In this document: positions 8,793 through 16,994 of the stretch, one piece after another
Position numbering within the stretch: position 1 is the stretch's first letter
Layout of the letters: every line of letters starts with the position of its first letter
Virus record (IMG/VR): IMGVR_UViG_3300032560_000095
Coordinates: 1 to 28,283 of that record
Strand: one strand, 5' to 3'
Origin: a virus
DNA: 28,283 nt
The notes under the pieces: generated by a model
The model's input: only the letters and a program-made list of their open reading frames with translations
What the model was told of the DNA's origin: nothing
Database searches by the model: none
Position numbers and translations under genes: made by a program

Positions 8793-9368
8793 ATGTATAC
8801 AAAAGAAGAAAAGTTGGCAAAACAAAGACATTGGTATCAACTTAGAAAAGCTGGGCTTGGTTCACCAAATTGCGGTAGACCAGCAAACACTCCTGAAGTT
8901 CTTTGGAGCAAAATTGATAAGCGTGGTGAAGATGAATGTTGGGAATGGAAAGGCTTTAGGAATCATGATGGATATGGAAGGACTTGGATTAATGACAAAG
9001 GCTACTATGCCCATAGAGTCATCTATTCGCTTGTCTATCCAAATACAATCAATCTTAATGCTCCAACTTCTCAAAATGAAACAGGCTTTCTTTTACATAC
9101 TTGCGATAATCCTTCTTGTTGCAATCCAAAGCATTTATGGGTTGGCACTCATGCTGACAATATGGCTGATAAAGCTGCAAAAGGTCGTAGCCCAGACTTT
9201 AGTGGTGGTAAAGGCCCTCGTTGCAAGCTTACAATGGAACAAGCTAGAGAAGCTCGTTTACTTAGGAAAACTGGTATGACTATTCCACAATTAATGGAAA
9301 AATTTAATATAAGTCGTGCAAGCATGAAAACCTTGTTGCGTGGTGATTCATACAAGGAAAGCGAGTAA
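8793..9368 (+). CDS. Free-standing HNH homing endonuclease
   Basis: 191 aa. Residues 37-63 (LWSKID, DECWEWKGF, GYGR) and 98-131 carry the HNH fold of phage homing endonucleases: His102, Asn111 and His114 within HTCDNPSCCNPKHLWVGTHA, followed by DNMADKAAKGR. The C-terminal 45 residues (LTMEQAREARLLRKTGMTIP, then FNISRASMKTLL) form a helix-turn-helix for DNA binding. Cys105, Cys109 and Cys110 may help bind zinc. It lies between the gp4-like and gp10-like genes, which are neighbours in P22-type phages, and neither gene is broken. It is therefore a mobile intergenic insertion rather than an intron. It has its own promoter at 8738-8766. A second ORF in another frame across this gene is a translational shadow. 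Confidence 0.9.
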   Translation: MYTKEEKLAKQRHWYQLRKAGLGSPNCGRPANTPEVLWSKIDKRGEDECWEWKGFRNHDGYGRTWINDKGYYAHRVIYSLVYPNTINLNAPTSQNETGFLLHTCDNPSCCNPKHLWVGTHADNMADKAAKGRSPDFSGGKGPRCKLTMEQAREARLLRKTGMTIPQLMEKFNISRASMKTLLRGDSYKESE

Positions 9369-9371
9369 TTT

Positions 9372-10841
9372 ATGGATTTTGGCTTTGTTGGCCCTTCCTA
9401 TGAAGCTCCTTCCATCTATCAAGATGATCAGGAATGTATCAACTTTTACCTAGAAATTGATCCTAATAAAGGTCAAGGTTCTAGGGGTGCAATAGCTTTA
9501 TATCCAACTCCAGGCATCGTAGAAGTAGCTCAACTGTTTCCAGGCGAAGTAAGGGCAATGCAGCCTTTATATGGAACAGATCCATTCGTTATGATTATGG
9601 TTTGCGCTAATCAAGTTTATAAGATTGATTTATCTTACACAGTTACTCAAATTGGAACTTTAAGCACTACTAGCGGAAATTGTCAGATTTCCTACAATAG
9701 AGATCCTCAAGACGGCATTTTTGCTTATATTGTAGATGGCCCTAATCGTTATTTTTATGTGCCTTTAACTAATACATTTACGCAATTAGCTTCTACAGAT
9801 GGCCCTTGGCAAGGTGCTACTTGCGTTGATGTAATCGACAACTATAACATTTACAACGAGCCTGGTACTAATAACTGGGCTGCAACTGATATTTCTTCAC
9901 CTTATTCGACTAATGCTTATTACGGCACAAAAGATGGTGAGCCTGATCCTATCGTAGCGGTAGTTGCCGATCATAGGCAAGTTTATCTATTTGGCTCGCA
10001 AACTACCGAAGTTTGGGTGGATGTCGGCAGTCAGATCTCAGGATTGACTACTTTCCCATTTAGCCGTATTTCAGGCACTATGATGCAACATGGTTGCGCT
10101 GCGGTAAATAGCGTATATCAATTTGAAGAACAGCTTATGTTTGTTTCTCAAGATGCTCGTGGTCAAGGAATTATTGGCGCAATTCAAGGCTATACCTTTG
10201 TCAGATTATCAAATCATGCCGTTGAGCAGTCTTTGATGAATCAAAAGATTGATGATGCTAGAACCTATACCTATCGTTTAGAAGGCCATGAAATGTATGT
10301 GGTCGTTTTCCCTTCTATTGATTTGACTTGGGTTTATGACTTAACCACTAAATCTTGGCATAAATGGCTTTCTTGGGATAATTTAACTGGCTATCATCGT
10401 CATCGTTCAAATTGCGGTGCTTTTTTTGGAAACGTCTATTTAGTAGGCGATTACGAAAATGGCAAAATTTATCAGTTAAACAATGAAGTTTATACAGATA
10501 ATGGCAATACGATTCGTAGATTGCGTAGATGCCCTCATTTAGTTTCAGACCTTCAACGTCAATATTTTGCAGAAATGCAGATCCAATTTCAGCCAGGCGT
10601 AGGCTTGCAAACTGGTCAAGGTGATGATCCTCAGTCTATGCTCCGTTGGTCATCTGATGGCGGTTCTACATGGTCTAATGAGCATTGGGTAACTATTGGC
10701 AAAGTTGGAAAATACAATAATCGTGCTATTTGGCGCAGATTAGGATGGTCAAGAGATCGAATTTATGAAGTAGCCGTTTCTGATCCAATTAAAGCAGTTA
10801 TTGTTTCTGCTAACTTAAAGGCTGAAGGTGGGGAAAATTAA
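9372..10841 (+). CDS. P22 gp10-like tail accessory (packaged-DNA stabilisation) protein
   Basis: 489 aa, close to the 472 aa I recall for P22 gp10. The opening FGFVGPSYEAPSIYQDDQEC, then INFYLE, ALYPTPGI and the later TEVWVDVG, RISGTMMQHGCAA and WVYDLTTKSWHKW are typical of the gp10/packaged-DNA stabilisation family. These proteins form a hexameric ring below gp4 in the podovirus tail. It starts 3 bases after the HNH stop, and the next ATG overlaps its TAA (TAATG). The assignment by family pattern is strong. Confidence 0.88.
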   Translation: MDFGFVGPSYEAPSIYQDDQECINFYLEIDPNKGQGSRGAIALYPTPGIVEVAQLFPGEVRAMQPLYGTDPFVMIMVCANQVYKIDLSYTVTQIGTLSTTSGNCQISYNRDPQDGIFAYIVDGPNRYFYVPLTNTFTQLASTDGPWQGATCVDVIDNYNIYNEPGTNNWAATDISSPYSTNAYYGTKDGEPDPIVAVVADHRQVYLFGSQTTEVWVDVGSQISGLTTFPFSRISGTMMQHGCAAVNSVYQFEEQLMFVSQDARGQGIIGAIQGYTFVRLSNHAVEQSLMNQKIDDARTYTYRLEGHEMYVVVFPSIDLTWVYDLTTKSWHKWLSWDNLTGYHRHRSNCGAFFGNVYLVGDYENGKIYQLNNEVYTDNGNTIRRLRRCPHLVSDLQRQYFAEMQIQFQPGVGLQTGQGDDPQSMLRWSSDGGSTWSNEHWVTIGKVGKYNNRAIWRRLGWSRDRIYEVAVSDPIKAVIVSANLKAEGGEN

Positions 10842-11089
10842 TGGCTACAGGGCCAATTAATACCAATATTAGGTATCCTCAAAGCCAATTTTTAGATCCT
10901 TTAACTCAAAGGCCAGCTAGAGAATGGCTTATTTGGCTTCAAAACCCTAATGTGGTTAGTCAAACAGTAAACTACATCATAATTAATGGTGGTCAGATTA
11001 ATAATACTCCTATTGGTAATATAACCCCATCTACAGGCGTATTTACTGATTTAACTGCTTTATTAGGAATCGGAGGGGGTCAGTTTTGA
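10841..11089 (+). CDS. Short fibre-like virion protein (82 aa)
   Basis: The N-terminus (MATGPINTNIRYPQSQFLDP, then REWLIWLQNPN) resembles the start of longer structural proteins that follow gp10-like genes in related phages. The C-terminal half (NGGQINNTPIGNITPSTGVF) repeats a motif of the 802-aa fibre (ATSPSTGVFTNIS). It ends GIGGGQF, like the GMGGGAF end of that fibre. It may be a shortened fibre or an anchor for one. The start overlaps the previous stop (TAATG), and the Gly codons at the end provide the ribosome-binding site for the next gene. Confidence 0.75.
   Translation: MATGPINTNIRYPQSQFLDPLTQRPAREWLIWLQNPNVVSQTVNYIIINGGQINNTPIGNITPSTGVFTDLTALLGIGGGQF
11072..11079 (+). promoter_or_regulatory. 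Strong ribosome-binding site that fixes a TTG start
   Basis: GGAGGGGG ends 6 bases before the TTG at 11086, which overlaps the previous stop (TTGA). No in-frame ATG nearby has a comparable site, so this supports TTG as the start of the cupin-like gene. The same bases encode the Gly-Gly-Gly near the end of the upstream protein. Confidence 0.65.
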
Positions 11090-11610
11090 ATACTCAATTA
11101 GTTGAAAAACAAACTCTTCCAGCAGTTCAGCTAAAAGAAAAAGTTGAACGGCTTCAAGAAGCTCTTTTGCAAATGCCTCAAGCTGATGTGAAGTTTTTGC
11201 ATGATTTTGAACCTGGCAAATATATACGCACAATGATTGCTCCTCCTTGGTCAGTTATTGTTGGAGCTGAACATAAAACCCCTTATAAAGTAATTCTTAA
11301 AAAGGGAACAATATCTGTCAATATTGATGATGAAATAAAGACTTTGACAGCTCCTATGGAATTTGATGCTCCAGCAGGAATTAAGCGAGTTGGTCGTGTA
11401 TTTGATGAAGAACTTATTTGGATTGATATTTACGAAAATCCAGATGATTGTACGGATATAGCAACAATAGAGGATAGGTTATACATTATTCCTGAATGTG
11501 GATTAATGTCTAATCGAATTTTAGAACATAAAACTGAACAAAAAGATACCGAAAAGCTTTCTAATGGCATTAAAATGTTATTAGCTAATAATCTCGGTTT
11601 TAGTGATTAG
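11086..11610 (+). CDS. Cupin-like protein of the virion region
   Basis: 174 aa, TTG start. Residues about 40-130 (FEPGKYIRTMIAPPWSVIVG, AEHKTPYKVILKKG, DEIKTLTAPMEFDAPAGIKR) follow the pattern of a small cupin-like beta-barrel common in podoviruses, typically G-T-V-x-T-G-x-x-H-K-T...K-G...A-P...P-G-x-K-R. His and Thr of EHKT are the most conserved positions in that pattern. The function is unproven; these proteins are found among structural and ejection genes. An N-terminal helix (about 1-35) and a C-terminal helical tail flank the barrel. A sugar- or metal-binding role is possible but nothing here shows it. Confidence 0.7.
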   Translation: MNTQLVEKQTLPAVQLKEKVERLQEALLQMPQADVKFLHDFEPGKYIRTMIAPPWSVIVGAEHKTPYKVILKKGTISVNIDDEIKTLTAPMEFDAPAGIKRVGRVFDEELIWIDIYENPDDCTDIATIEDRLYIIPECGLMSNRILEHKTEQKDTEKLSNGIKMLLANNLGFSD

Positions 11611-11621
11611 GGAGAAGCATT

Positions 11622-12410
11622 ATGGCAGGTGGAATAACAGCAGCAGTAATTGGAGGCGCAGCCGTTTTAGGCGGTGCTTATATGAGTTCGCAAGGACAGC
11701 AAAATGCTGCACAAACTCAAGCTAATGCTGCAACGCAAAATCAAGGAGCTTTATTAGCTGCCGGTCAAACTGCTTCTCAGCAATTTACTCCGTATGCAAA
11801 TTATGGAACAACTCCTTTAAGTAGCCTTACTGCAAATAATCCTTATTTTAATCAACAGTTTACTGCTGCTGATTTGTATTCTAATTTATCTCCCAATTAT
11901 CAATTTATGAAAAATGAAGGACTAGGGGCTACCAGCGAGAATGTAAACGTAGGGGGTGGTGGTTCTAATGCAAATATGGCTAGAACCAAATTTGCTGAAG
12001 ATTATGCTTCTAATGCTTATCAAAACGCATTTAATAACTTTCAAACCCAAAGAGGCAATATTGCAGCTATTGATTTAGCTAATACTAATGTAGGTCTTGC
12101 TGGTTCTACAGGATCTGCAAATGCTCAACTTGGTACTGCAACCAATATTGCAAATTTAGGAATTGGTTCTGCTAATGCTACTGCTGCTTCTCAAATTGCA
12201 CAAGGCAATATTTATGGTGGAGCAGCAAATTCATTAGGAAGTATTGGGTATGCTACGGCACTTGGTCAAAATAATGCAAATTCTGGAAGTGCTTTATCTT
12301 CTCTTAGTTCTCAAAATTGGAACGCACCTCAAATTGGTGGCGCACCTTCTGGAGGTTATAGCAATATGGGTGGCGGTGGTACTGGTATTGGTGGATTTGT
12401 ACCAGCTTAA
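11622..12410 (+). CDS. P22 gp7-like ejection / DNA transfer protein
   Basis: 262 aa. It opens with a hydrophobic Ala/Gly stretch (GGITAAVIGGAAVLGGAYMS), followed by a Gln/Ala/Asn-rich helical segment, then PYANYGTTPLSSL, NYQFMKNEGLGAT and DYASNAYQNAFNNFQTQRGN. This layout is typical of the phage DNA transfer protein family that includes P22 gp7. In P22 such proteins leave the virion at infection and help DNA cross the envelope. GGAG (11610-11613) precedes the ATG. It is the first of three consecutive genes that together occupy the position and number of P22 gp7-gp20-gp16. Confidence 0.7.
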   Translation: MAGGITAAVIGGAAVLGGAYMSSQGQQNAAQTQANAATQNQGALLAAGQTASQQFTPYANYGTTPLSSLTANNPYFNQQFTAADLYSNLSPNYQFMKNEGLGATSENVNVGGGGSNANMARTKFAEDYASNAYQNAFNNFQTQRGNIAAIDLANTNVGLAGSTGSANAQLGTATNIANLGIGSANATAASQIAQGNIYGGAANSLGSIGYATALGQNNANSGSALSSLSSQNWNAPQIGGAPSGGYSNMGGGGTGIGGFVPA

Positions 12411-12423
12411 TTAAGGAATAAAT

Positions 12424-13917
12424 ATGGCAATTGGCACAAGCGGAGTTTCAGTTCCATCATTAGGTCAAAATATTGATGCAAGCATTTATGGTAATCAAAA
12501 TGCTCCAAAACCTTTGACTATTGCGGATATGCTTGACATTTCAGGCAAAACTTTAGAACTGCAAAAAAAGAAAGCATTATTGCCTTCTGAAATTGAAACT
12601 GGTAAAGCAACAGCTAAAAAAGCAACTGCTGAAGCTGATACATCACAATTAGCAAATTATCAAAGTCATTTAACTAATGTTATTCAAGACCAACAAAGAT
12701 TAATTAATAATCCTGATTTAACGGCACAAGACATTATTGATTCTGTTAAAACTCACGCTAAAAATGCTGGAACTCCTGATAATGTAGTGCAACAAACATT
12801 ATCTGGCTTACCTGTAGGTGGAAATGAAAAACAATTAAAAGCATGGTTAGCTCAAAATATGGCTCGTTCTTTGACCGCACAAGGTCAATTAGAAGCGCTT
12901 TATCCAAAAGTTTCGCAAGTTGATGTTGGAGGAAATATAGTATCAACTGCAACAGGCAATCAATTATTAGCAGCAGAACAGCCTGGAGTTCCTACTGGGC
13001 CATATTTACAAAAATCACTTGCTCCACAAGTTGCTACATCTCCTACAGGAGCACCAATGGCTTTTGGAGGTGGCGGTGTTCCACAAGCAGGAAATCTTGA
13101 AAATAGACCTGTTTCTGTTCAAGCTGCTCCAGTACAAGGAGGCGGTGCAAATGTTACAAATATGCCATCTAATGTACCAGCAAGAACAACTGCTCCAGCA
13201 TCTACAGGTGGTGTAACTGCTCAAGCTATGAGTCAACCTAAAGGTTCATCGGCTGTTCCTTACATTGCAGGAGAGCCTTATGATGCGTTTAGAACTCGTG
13301 CAGGTGAAGTTTCAAAAATGCTTCCAACGGCTCAAAAAGCATTAAACATTAATGAGCCTGATGCAGTTCCAAATCAAAGATATACCAACGAAAAAATACA
13401 AAAATTGTTGGATGACCCAAGCCTTGATATTGGAGCAATTTCTAATGCTATTGCCAATAAAACTGGTGGAATTGGTCTTAATGACAAACAACAAGAAATT
13501 ATTAAATATCTTGAACAACGTATTCGTTATGAATCTGCAAGGTCTAATCAAGATCAATCTTCTCAAAGGTCTGCTTTTGGCTCATTTGGAACTAATAGAG
13601 GGGCATTAAGAGAAATTATTTATAAAGATAATGGCAATTTGATGGGGCAAGAGCTTTATCAAAGAGGATTATTGAATCATGGTGGAGATATTAATAAGCC
13701 TAATTTGCAATCTGTAAATCAATTTAACAATGATTATTCAAAAGTTGCTGAACCTAAAGTTGTTCATTTAATTAGCGTTATTGGAGATAAATCTGTTAAA
13801 GATTTAACTAAAGCAGATAAACAACATCTAGCTAAAGAATTTTCAGGAATGTCAGATGCTCAAATTCAAGAGTTGATGAACAAACGTCAAAAATTACTTG
13901 ATTTAGTAGGTAAATAA
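12424..13917 (+). CDS. Probable second ejection protein (gp20 position)
   Basis: 497 aa. Residues 35-75 are Lys/Ala-rich helix (LDISGKTLELQKKKALLPSE). The centre (about 185-270) is a low-complexity Pro/Gly/Ala/Thr region, and the C-terminal third is helical with many Gln, Asn and Lys. No enzymatic motif is recognised. It lies between the gp7-like gene and another long alanine-rich helical protein, overlapping the latter at TAATG. By position and composition it is the counterpart of P22 gp20 or another inner virion protein; that is inference, not recognised homology. Opposed ORFs in the Gln/Ala-rich centre are shadows. Confidence 0.65.
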   Translation: MAIGTSGVSVPSLGQNIDASIYGNQNAPKPLTIADMLDISGKTLELQKKKALLPSEIETGKATAKKATAEADTSQLANYQSHLTNVIQDQQRLINNPDLTAQDIIDSVKTHAKNAGTPDNVVQQTLSGLPVGGNEKQLKAWLAQNMARSLTAQGQLEALYPKVSQVDVGGNIVSTATGNQLLAAEQPGVPTGPYLQKSLAPQVATSPTGAPMAFGGGGVPQAGNLENRPVSVQAAPVQGGGANVTNMPSNVPARTTAPASTGGVTAQAMSQPKGSSAVPYIAGEPYDAFRTRAGEVSKMLPTAQKALNINEPDAVPNQRYTNEKIQKLLDDPSLDIGAISNAIANKTGGIGLNDKQQEIIKYLEQRIRYESARSNQDQSSQRSAFGSFGTNRGALREIIYKDNGNLMGQELYQRGLLNHGGDINKPNLQSVNQFNNDYSKVAEPKVVHLISVIGDKSVKDLTKADKQHLAKEFSGMSDAQIQELMNKRQKLLDLVGK

Positions 13918-15530
13918 TGGGAATAACAGCTCAAGATTTGTCTGGAATTATTAAAGGTGGCAAAGTTGAAGAGCCTGCGCCTAAAATTTCAAGTCAAGAT
14001 ATTTCTAGTATTTTAAAAAATACTGAACAAGAGGGTATTGATTGGGCTGATGTTCCTATTCAAGCAATTACAAATGTTCCAAAAAGTGCAATAGAATTTG
14101 GAAAAAATATTTATGAAACAGTAAGACATCCCATTAGAACTGCTGGCGGTGTAATGGATTTAGCAGCAGGAACTTTGCACAATATTACTCCAAATCATAT
14201 TGCTGATTGGATTGATAAAGCAGATTGGAATCCTGATGCTAAAGAGAGAGCAGTTCAAACAGCTAATGCTGTAGGCCATTTATATAAAAACAGATATGGC
14301 ACAAGCGAAGGCTTTAAAGAAGCAATTGCTACAGACCCAGTAGGAGTTGCTAGTGATGTTGCTGCCATTTTGTCTGGTGGCTCATCTTTGGCAAGTAAAA
14401 CAGGGGTTATTGAAAAAGCTGCAAATTTAGCTGAAAAAGCAGGTGTTCCTGAAAAAGTATTGCAAACAGCAGAAAAAGTTGCTGAAAATGTAAATCCTGT
14501 AACAGCTACAGGAAATGTTGTTTCAGCAGTAGGAAAGCCTTTGCTTGGTTCTCTTACTGGAGTTGGTTCAGAAAACATTGCCAATGCAGCAAAAGCTGGT
14601 TTCACAGGCGATACTTCATTTGTAAATCAAATGCGTGGTAATGCACCTATAAATGCTCCGTTAGACGCTGCTAGAGCTAATTTAGCAAAAATGCATGAAA
14701 ACAGAAGCAATGCTTATCGTTCAGGCATGACAGATATAACAGGAGATAAATCTGTCTTAAGTTTTAATGATATTGATTCTGCATTACAAAAAGCTAAAGA
14801 TTCTATTTCTTTTAAAGGAAAAGCAAAAGATGATATTGCATTGCAAAATATTGATGAATTGTCTAAAGAAATTAATGCCTGGAGAAATTTAAACCCTGCT
14901 GAATATCATACACCTGAAGGTTTAGATGCATTAAAACAACGAATTGGAGCAATTACAAATCGTATTCCATACGAGGAAGCTAATTCAAATCGTATTGGCG
15001 GAAATATTTATAACGCTGTTAAAGACACTATTTCTGCTCAAGCCCCTAAATATGCTCAAGTAATGAATGATTATCATGAGGCTTCAGACACAATTAAAGA
15101 AATTGAAAAAGCTCTTTCTCTGGGAAATAAAGCTTCTGCTGATACTGCAATGCGTAAATTGCAAAGCATTACAAGAAACAATGTAAATACAAATTATGGT
15201 CAAAGATTAACTCTTGCTCAACAATTAGAACAAGAAGGTGGTAGACCATTTATTAATGCTTTATCAGGACAAGCTATGAGTTCTCCTGTTGCCAGAGGAT
15301 TGGCTGGAACTGTTGAAAATGCTTCAACTCTAGCTGGATTAGTAAATCCTGCATTTTGGGCAGCAATTCCATTTCAAACACCTAGATTGGTTGGAGAAGC
15401 TTTATATGCTGGTGGTCGTGGCGCAAAAGCACTTTCTAAATTATCTGAAAAAACAGGCATAGGTCAGAAAAAAGCTAATGCTCTTGCTGATATGTTACAA
15501 AATATCAATAAAACGCAAGAAGAACAGTAA
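13917..15530 (+). CDS. Probable third ejection protein (gp16 position)
   Basis: 537 aa. The N-terminus has two copies of a short motif (ITAQDLSGIIKGG and ISSQDISSILKN). An Ala/Gly-rich, partly hydrophobic region at about 45-220 follows (VMDLAAGTLHNI, DVAAILSGGSSLASK), then long helices with many Lys and Asn. A second hydrophobic stretch lies near 455-490 (LAGLVNPAFWAAIPF). This fits a protein that ends up in or through membranes, as ejection proteins do. The start overlaps the previous stop (TAATG). It is the last gene of the structural block; a 58-base AT-rich gap separates it from the lysis genes. No lytic transglycosylase motif is seen. Confidence 0.65.
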   Translation: MGITAQDLSGIIKGGKVEEPAPKISSQDISSILKNTEQEGIDWADVPIQAITNVPKSAIEFGKNIYETVRHPIRTAGGVMDLAAGTLHNITPNHIADWIDKADWNPDAKERAVQTANAVGHLYKNRYGTSEGFKEAIATDPVGVASDVAAILSGGSSLASKTGVIEKAANLAEKAGVPEKVLQTAEKVAENVNPVTATGNVVSAVGKPLLGSLTGVGSENIANAAKAGFTGDTSFVNQMRGNAPINAPLDAARANLAKMHENRSNAYRSGMTDITGDKSVLSFNDIDSALQKAKDSISFKGKAKDDIALQNIDELSKEINAWRNLNPAEYHTPEGLDALKQRIGAITNRIPYEEANSNRIGGNIYNAVKDTISAQAPKYAQVMNDYHEASDTIKEIEKALSLGNKASADTAMRKLQSITRNNVNTNYGQRLTLAQQLEQEGGRPFINALSGQAMSSPVARGLAGTVENASTLAGLVNPAFWAAIPFQTPRLVGEALYAGGRGAKALSKLSEKTGIGQKKANALADMLQNINKTQEEQ

Positions 15531-15588
15531 ATTTATTTTTTATATCTAACGTAAAATTAAAAAATATTGGTAAATAAGGATTTATGAA

Positions 15589-15819
15589 ATGTCTTTCGAT
15601 TTTGATCCAGTTAGATATGGTGTTCTTTGGCAAAAAGTCGAAGATTATGAGCGTAAATTTGATTCAATGGAAAAGAAAATTGATAAGCTAGAAAGCTCTA
15701 TTGATCGCCTTGTCAGTATTGCCGATAAATCATCAGGTGGTTTATGGGTTGGAATGGCTTTAGTATCTGGAATTAGCGGATTACTAAGCTTTGTTGCTGG
15801 TCTTTATCATTCAAAATGA
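15589..15819 (+). CDS. Small membrane protein with coiled coil, holin-accessory candidate
   Basis: 76 aa. A charged N-terminal helix with heptad pattern (about 17-50: VEDYERKFDSMEKKIDKLES, IDRLV) is followed by one membrane segment (about 53-72, GLWVGMALVSGISGLLSFVA). This architecture resembles XhlA-type proteins that act with a holin. The AAGGA site 8 bases before ATG 15589 supports this start over the ATG at 15583, which is in another frame. The stop overlaps the next ATG (ATGA). It opens the lysis cassette, so a role in lysis is likely but inferred. Confidence 0.7.
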   Translation: MSFDFDPVRYGVLWQKVEDYERKFDSMEKKIDKLESSIDRLVSIADKSSGGLWVGMALVSGISGLLSFVAGLYHSK

Positions 15820-15998
15820 AAGCTCAAAGATCAAAAACAATGTGGTTTTCATTAGCATTGGTGATTTTTGGAGCTTTATTTGACAACTTTTCTTATGTCC
15901 AAAACCTTATTGATCCAAAATATTATGGCATTTGTCTTATTGTTATTGGCATTATCGTTGCTATATTGCGCTTTATAACTTCTAAACCAATAGAATAA
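15816..15998 (+). CDS. Putative holin, two membrane segments
   Basis: 60 aa with two hydrophobic segments (about 10-25 and 38-53), a short loop (NFSYVQNLIDPKYYG) and charged ends (MKAQRSKT, ITSKPIE). Size, topology and its place between the coiled-coil membrane protein and the spanin genes fit a class II holin, which makes the hole that releases endolysin. It overlaps the upstream gene by ATGA and the downstream gene by TAATG, so translation is likely coupled. Confidence 0.7.
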   Translation: MKAQRSKTMWFSLALVIFGALFDNFSYVQNLIDPKYYGICLIVIGIIVAILRFITSKPIE

Positions 15999-16405
15999 TG
16001 TTTCCTTTACCAATACTTACTTATGTCAAACTTGTAGCTATTGCTTTTGCTTTACTCTTTTCCGCTTACCTTGGTTACAATTTTGAACATAGTCGATTCT
16101 TGGCTTTTAAAGCATCAATTATTGAAGAAACAAGGAAAAAAGAAATTGAACAACAAGCCAAAACTGACGAAATAAGGAAAGTTAAAGATGCTCAAATACA
16201 GTCTATCAATAATCAGCTTGCTAATGCTCTTGTCCAGTTGCGGAACAGGCCCAGCCGTTCTGACACCACCAGCAATGGACAAAGTGGAACTGGGGCAACC
16301 CTTTATGCCGAAGATGCAGAATTTCTTATCAGGGAAGCTGCCAGAGCAGACCAAATAAGAACTGGTCTAGATGCTTGTTATAAACAATATGATGCAATTA
16401 AATAA
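15998..16405 (+). CDS. Rz: Rz-like inner-membrane spanin subunit
   Basis: 135 aa. One N-terminal membrane segment (about 8-25, YVKLVAIAFALLFSAYLG) is followed by a long charged coiled coil (about 40-85, rich in Lys, Glu and Gln). The C-terminal part contains EDAEFLIREAARADQIRTGL, a pattern usual in Rz-like proteins. In Gram-negative hosts this protein spans the periplasm with Rz1 to fuse the two membranes in the last step of lysis. A lipoprotein gene fitting Rz1 lies entirely inside it in the +1 frame (16188-16358), which strongly supports the assignment. The start overlaps the holin stop (TAATG). Its 3' end overlaps the endolysin gene. Confidence 0.85.
   Translation: MFPLPILTYVKLVAIAFALLFSAYLGYNFEHSRFLAFKASIIEETRKKEIEQQAKTDEIRKVKDAQIQSINNQLANALVQLRNRPSRSDTTSNGQSGTGATLYAEDAEFLIREAARADQIRTGLDACYKQYDAIK
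16188..16358 (+). CDS. Rz1: Embedded Rz1-like outer-membrane lipoprotein (o-spanin)
   Basis: 56 codons in the +1 frame wholly inside the Rz gene: ATG at 16188 and TAA at 16356-16358. The protein begins MLKYSLSIISLLMLLSSC, a signal peptide with a lipobox (L-S-S-C, lipidated Cys18), then GTGPAVLTPPAMDK and a mature part with several Pro (TPPAM, QPFMPKM, KLPEQTK). This is the classic form of Rz1, which anchors in the outer membrane and binds the end of Rz. An AAGGAAA site lies 8 bases upstream of the ATG. It is too short for ordinary length cut-offs and is easily missed. Confidence 0.88.
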   Translation: MLKYSLSIISLLMLLSSCGTGPAVLTPPAMDKVELGQPFMPKMQNFLSGKLPEQTK

Positions 16406-16994
16406 TCAACAGCTTCAAGCATTAGGAATTGATCCTAAATGGCTCAAACCTTTAAATGATACTTTTGCCAAATATGGCATAGATACTCCAAAACGCCAAG
16501 CAGCCTTTATAGGCCAATGCCAGCATGAATCTAATAATTTTAAAACCCTAGAAGAAAACCTTCATTATTCTGCTGGTGCTTTGATGAGAGTTTGGCCTTC
16601 TCGTTTTCCTGATGATGCAACTGCTGAGAAATACGCAAACAATCCAGAAGCTATTGCAAACAAGGTTTATGGCGGTAGAGCTGATCTTGGTAATACTGAA
16701 GATGGTGATGGCTGGAAATTTCATGGCAGAGGCGTTATACAGCTTACAGGCCGTTCTAACGTAACTGCTTGTGGAAATGCATTAGGTCAACCATTTGCAG
16801 AGCATCCAGAGCTTCTATTAGATCCTGAATGGGCTTGTATGTCTGCTGGATGGTTCTGGAACAAAAGAAACTTAAACGACCTTGCCGATAATGAATCGTG
16901 GGAATTAATTACAAAACGCATTAATGGTGGTGTCTTAGGTCTGCAAGACAGAATAGACAAAACTCATAAAGCAATGGATATTTTAGCGATGTAA
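16371..16994 (+). CDS. Endolysin, glycoside hydrolase family 19
   Basis: 207 aa from the first ATG. The GH19 (chitinase-like) lysozyme pattern is clear: AAFIGQCQHESNNF with Glu53, LEENLHYSA with Glu62 (the two catalytic acids), GGRADLGNTEDGDGW, KFHGRGVIQLTGRSN, and WACMSAGWFWNKRNLNDLAD. It cuts the peptidoglycan sugar backbone. No signal peptide is present, so release depends on the holin. The start is uncertain: ATGs at 16389 and 16392 would give an N-terminus MMQLNNQQLQALGIDPKWL or one residue shorter, more like relatives, and none of the three has a clear ribosome-binding site. The gene overlaps the end of Rz and ends 12 bases into the convergent leftward operon. Confidence 0.92.
   Translation: MLVINNMMQLNNQQLQALGIDPKWLKPLNDTFAKYGIDTPKRQAAFIGQCQHESNNFKTLEENLHYSAGALMRVWPSRFPDDATAEKYANNPEAIANKVYGGRADLGNTEDGDGWKFHGRGVIQLTGRSNVTACGNALGQPFAEHPELLLDPEWACMSAGWFWNKRNLNDLADNESWELITKRINGGVLGLQDRIDKTHKAMDILAM

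Noticed and set aside
8710-9279. Long ORF in another frame over the HNH gene
   Set aside because: It begins inside the gp4-like gene, has no motif, and its Leu/Met-rich sequence is the usual shadow of the HNH frame.
13015-13236. ORFs in two other frames over the second ejection protein
   Set aside because: Repetitive Gln/Leu and Cys/Ser/Trp translations of a Pro/Gly/Ala-rich coding stretch; no start signals.
14255-14605. Opposed 116-codon ORF in the third ejection gene
   Set aside because: Low-complexity Ala/Pro/Thr shadow of an Ala/Glu/Lys-rich coding strand.
15531-15588. Promoter or hairpin in the AT-rich gap before the lysis genes
   Set aside because: TAAAAT is present but without a -35, and the only pairing is an all-A/T stem with a long loop. 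The gap supports a ribosome-binding site but nothing more.
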